Below, piece by piece: positions 5,704 to 7,814 of a stretch of 7,814 bases of DNA. Position 1 is the first letter of the stretch; every line of letters begins with the position of its first letter. The stretch lies in the NCBI GenBank assembly GCA_902482195.1, contig CABSZQ010000052.1:1-7814 (forward strand), written 5' to 3'. The stretch is from an uncultured Haemophilus sp. Lineage in GTDB: Bacteria; Pseudomonadota; Gammaproteobacteria; Enterobacterales; Pasteurellaceae. A program made the position numbers and the translations under genes. The notes below the pieces were generated by a model, which worked only from the letters and a program-made list of their open reading frames with translations, searched no databases and was not told where the DNA came from.

Positions 5704-5728
5704 CATCGCAAAATTTTTGCTTAGTTTG

Positions 5729-5737
5729 ACCGCACTT
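5729..5737 (-). repeat. DNA uptake signal sequence (USS) in the mutY leader
   Basis: Perfect ACCGCACTT on the plus strand, ending 1 bp before the mutY ribosome binding site (AGGA at 5739-5742). Confidence 0.9.
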
Positions 5738-5747
5738 TAGGAAAGTT

Positions 5748-6866
5748 ATGTTAGCCCAATCCTCTGTTGATGCCCCTTTTGCCCATTCTGTTTTACAATG
5801 GTATGAAAAGTTTGGGCGGAAAAATTTACCTTGGCAGCAAAATAAAACCCTTTATGGTGTTTGGCTTTCTGAAGTGATGTTACAACAGACTCAAGTTTCC
5901 ACGGTCATTCCTTATTTTGAACGTTTTATTAAAACCTTTCCCAATGTGACCGCACTTGCTAATGCATCACAAGATGAAGTGTTACATCTGTGGACGGGAC
6001 TAGGTTATTACGCACGTGCAAGAAATTTACATCAAGCCGCTCAAACCATTAGAGATGAATATCAAGGTGAATTTCCTACACAATTTGAGCAAGTTTGGGC
6101 ATTAACAGGCGTGGGCCGATCCACGGCTGGCGCAATACTATCTTCTGTACAAAATCAACCTTATCCGATTTTAGACGGTAATGTGAAACGTGTGCTTTCT
6201 CGTTATTTTGCTGTTGAAGGTTGGCCTGGCGAGAAGAAAGTTGAAAATCAATTATGGCAGTTGAGCGAACAGGTTACACCAACAACGAGAGTCGCAGAAT
6301 TTAATCAAGCGATGATGGATATCGGTTCGGCTATTTGTACTCGCACAAAACCTAAATGCGATCTTTGTCCTTTAAGTAACGATTGTTTAGCCAATAAACT
6401 TGAAAAGTGGACGGAATTTCCTGGAAAGAAACCCAAAAAATCGTTGCCAGAAAAGCAGAGTTATTTTTTGATTTTATCTTATCAAGGAAAAGTCTGGTTG
6501 GAACAGCGTGAAAGCAAAGGCTTATGGGGCGGGTTGTATTGTTTTCCTCAGTTTGATGATAAACAAACATTGCTGAGTTATCTGAAAGAACTAGGGATTG
6601 CCGAGTATCAAGAATGGGTAACTTTTCGTCATACATTTAGCCATTTTAACTTAGACATTTATCCTATTTATGTTGAAGTTGATCGAAAATCTGAAGAGGG
6701 CGATCGTTCAGATTGGAAAAAATTGTCAGAAAAAGGAAAAGAATCTCAATCTGGTCTATTAAGTGCGGTCAAATATTGGTATGATCCAACATCACCTGAA
6801 CAGATCGGGTTAGCTCAGCCTGTGAAAAGTTTATTAACGCAATTTGTAAGGAATTATTATGGCTAG
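5748..6866 (+). CDS. mutY: Adenine DNA glycosylase MutY
   Basis: MutY (372 residues) removes adenine mispaired with 8-oxoguanine, preventing G:C to T:A transversions. The glycosylase domain spans about 10-230: LPWQ near 28, the catalytic Glu42 in [10 protein letters not shown], the [11 protein letters not shown] motif near 83-93, the helix-hairpin-helix [13 protein letters not shown] at 119-131, and catalytic Asp143 in ILDGNVKRV. The 4Fe-4S ligands are C197, C204, C207 and C213 (C-x6-C-x2-C-x5-C). The C-terminal NUDIX-like domain that senses 8-oxoG has the FSH loop at 297-299. Between that loop and the final YWYDP segment is a charged stretch (about 312-338) longer than in E. coli MutY as I recall it. 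The start has AGGA at 5739-5742, 5 nt before the ATG. It is the first gene of an operon and overlaps yggX by 8 bp. It carries two USS copies in frame, at NVTALA (minus orientation) and LSAVK. Confidence 0.96.
   Translation: MLAQSSVDAPFAHSVLQWYEKFGRKNLPWQQNKTLYGVWLSEVMLQQTQVSTVIPYFERFIKTFPNVTALANASQDEVLHLWTGLGYYARARNLHQAAQTIRDEYQGEFPTQFEQVWALTGVGRSTAGAILSSVQNQPYPILDGNVKRVLSRYFAVEGWPGEKKVENQLWQLSEQVTPTTRVAEFNQAMMDIGSAICTRTKPKCDLCPLSNDCLANKLEKWTEFPGKKPKKSLPEKQSYFLILSYQGKVWLEQRESKGLWGGLYCFPQFDDKQTLLSYLKELGIAEYQEWVTFRHTFSHFNLDIYPIYVEVDRKSEEGDRSDWKKLSEKGKESQSGLLSAVKYWYDPTSPEQIGLAQPVKSLLTQFVRNYYG
5949..5957 (-). repeat. DNA uptake signal sequence (USS) inside mutY, 5' part
   Basis: Perfect ACCGCACTT on the plus strand, read in frame as part of VTALA between the catalytic Glu motif and the LGYYARA motif. 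Confidence 0.9.
6761..6769 (+). repeat. DNA uptake signal sequence (USS) inside mutY, 3' part
   Basis: Perfect AAGTGCGGT followed by CAAATATT. It encodes LSAVK at residues 338-342, at the end of an extra charged segment in the C-terminal domain. Confidence 0.9.
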
Positions 6867-7131
6867 AACCGTTTTTTGCGAATATTTGAAACAAGATGCG
6901 GAAGGGTTGGATTTTCAACTGTATCCCGGTGAATTAGGTAAACGTATTTTTAATTCAATTAGTAAACAAGCATGGGGTGAATGGATCAAAAAGCAAACCA
7001 TGTTAGTGAACGAGAAAAAACTCAATATGATGAATGCCGAACATCGTAAATTATTAGAAGAAGAAATGGTGAATTTCTTATTTGAAGGCAAAGATGTGCA
7101 TATTGAAGGTTACGTTCCCCCATCTAAATAA
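6859..7131 (+). CDS. yggX: Fe(2+)-trafficking protein YggX
   Basis: This 90-residue cytoplasmic protein belongs to the YggX family, implicated in iron trafficking and in protecting iron-sulfur clusters against superoxide. It aligns almost without gaps with E. coli YggX: MARTVFC with Cys7, [18 protein letters not shown], then the near-invariant [20 protein letters not shown] and [14 protein letters not shown]. The ATG lies inside the end of mutY (8-bp overlap), with TAAGGA at 6847-6852 as ribosome binding site, so translation is probably coupled. The place next to an Fe-S repair enzyme is the same as in E. coli. The exact biochemical role of the family remains debated. Confidence 0.96.
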   Translation: MARTVFCEYLKQDAEGLDFQLYPGELGKRIFNSISKQAWGEWIKKQTMLVNEKKLNMMNAEHRKLLEEEMVNFLFEGKDVHIEGYVPPSK

Positions 7132-7140
7132 CAAAAGATT

Positions 7141-7814
7141 ATGAAAAAGTATTTATTATTGGCGCTACTTCCGCTTTTATATGCTTGTAGTGACTCGCCA
7201 ACCCATCGACGTGGCATTAATTATGACGAAGTGTTTTCGAAAGACACGCAAGGTTTAGATATTTTAACAGGTCAATTCTCCCATAATATCGATCGTATTT
7301 GGGGGGTAAATGAGCTCTTAGTCGCGAGCCGTAAAGACTACGTAAAATACACAGACTCTTTCTATACGCGTAGCCACGTAAGCTTTGATGAAGGTACGAT
7401 TATTGTTGAAACTCAACAAGATCTTAATCGCTTACACAACGCGATTGTTCATACTTTATTGATGGGCTCAGATGCGAAAGGTATCGACTTATTCGCTTCT
7501 GGCGATGTGCCGATTAGTACTCGTCCTTTCTTATTAGGTCAGGTTGTGGATAACAATGGTCAGCAAATTGCTAACCAAGTGATTGCAAGTAACTTTGCGA
7601 TTTATTTAATCCAAAATAAATTACAAACTCGCCGCTTACAAAATGGTAACACTGTGCAATTTGTGGTGATCTCAATGATTGCAAACCACGTTGAAGTGCG
7701 TGCACAAAAATATATTCCATTAGTTCGTAAAGCTGCAGAACGCTATGGTATTGATGAAAGCTTGATTTTAGGTATTATGCAAACAGAATCTAGCTTCAAC
7801 CCGTATGCAATCAG
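7141..7814 (+). CDS. mltC: Membrane-bound lytic murein transglycosylase C, 3' end cut off by window edge
   Basis: These are the first 224 codons of MltC, an outer-membrane lipoprotein that cleaves peptidoglycan glycan strands with formation of 1,6-anhydro-muramic acid. The N-terminus [16 protein letters not shown] is a lipoprotein signal peptide, with the lipobox LYAC and lipidated Cys16. Then comes the MltC N-terminal domain: [48 protein letters not shown] and [12 protein letters not shown]. The catalytic SLT domain begins near [20 protein letters not shown]; Glu216 in [11 protein letters not shown] is the expected catalytic acid. The rest of the SLT fold lies beyond the window. It starts 9 bp after the yggX stop with only a weak purine-rich site (AAAAGA), consistent with operon membership. 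mutY-yggX-mltC is also the E. coli order. Confidence 0.95.
   Translation, partial: MKKYLLLALLPLLYACSDSPTHRRGINYDEVFSKDTQGLDILTGQFSHNIDRIWGVNELLVASRKDYVKYTDSFYTRSHVSFDEGTIIVETQQDLNRLHNAIVHTLLMGSDAKGIDLFASGDVPISTRPFLLGQVVDNNGQQIANQVIASNFAIYLIQNKLQTRRLQNGNTVQFVVISMIANHVEVRAQKYIPLVRKAAERYGIDESLILGIMQTESSFNPYAI

Noticed and set aside
5708..5720. Inverted repeat GCAAAA/TTTTGC in the mutY leader
   Set aside because: It is short and AT-rich with a one-base centre; no role is suggested by its position, so it is not listed as a feature.
6352..6636. 94-codon open frame on the minus strand inside mutY
   Set aside because: It is antisense to the Fe-S ligands and linker of MutY, with no recognisable product.

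Overview
The window looks like chromosome from a Haemophilus-type member of the Pasteurellaceae. The main evidence is seven perfect copies of the 9-bp DNA uptake signal AAGTGCGGT (the H. influenzae-type USS), AT-rich sequence, and proteins that resemble gammaproteobacterial families throughout. The species cannot be fixed from the sequence alone; a Haemophilus such as H. parainfluenzae is a reasonable guess. No mobile element, CRISPR array, tRNA or rRNA is visible. The gene content is mostly ordinary, and the richer signals are in the regulatory DNA.

Layout. (1) 1-591, minus strand: 5' part of yhhQ, the queuosine-precursor (preQ0/preQ1) importer. Its leader contains a well-formed class I preQ1 riboswitch (599-635) whose pseudoknot uses the yhhQ Shine-Dalgarno. 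(2) 592-840: divergent control region, with a minus-strand yhhQ promoter and a plus-strand promoter overlapped by a Fur-box-like sequence. (3) 841-3096: a FepA-type TonB-dependent catecholate siderophore receptor, followed by its own terminator. (4) 3245-5203: a FetA/FrpB-type TonB-dependent receptor with its own promoter, Fur box and a terminator built from two inverted USS copies. (5) 5343-5555, minus strand: rpmE (ribosomal protein bL31, zinc-binding form), with its own terminator and a foldable leader. (6) 5748-7814, plus strand: mutY-yggX-mltC, the same gene order as in E. coli; mltC runs off the end.

How the parts work together. The two receptors are a pair of separately promoted, iron-regulated outer-membrane ports, probably for catecholate siderophores made by other bacteria. 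No siderophore synthesis, esterase or inner-membrane ABC transporter gene is present here, so transport would depend on TonB-ExbBD and a permease encoded elsewhere. The yhhQ riboswitch would shut off the importer when preQ1 is plentiful. rpmE and mutY are divergent, and their promoters share one palindrome, TTGATCAA, as overlapping -35 elements. mutY (8-oxoG:A repair, a 4Fe-4S enzyme) and yggX (iron trafficking and oxidant protection) overlap by 8 bp and are co-transcribed with mltC (lytic transglycosylase lipoprotein).

The 4.5 kb from 710 to 5234, which holds both receptors, has no perfect USS, whereas the remaining 3.3 kb has all seven. This is the only hint that the receptor block may have a different history from its surroundings. 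I found no convincing new multi-gene system in this window.
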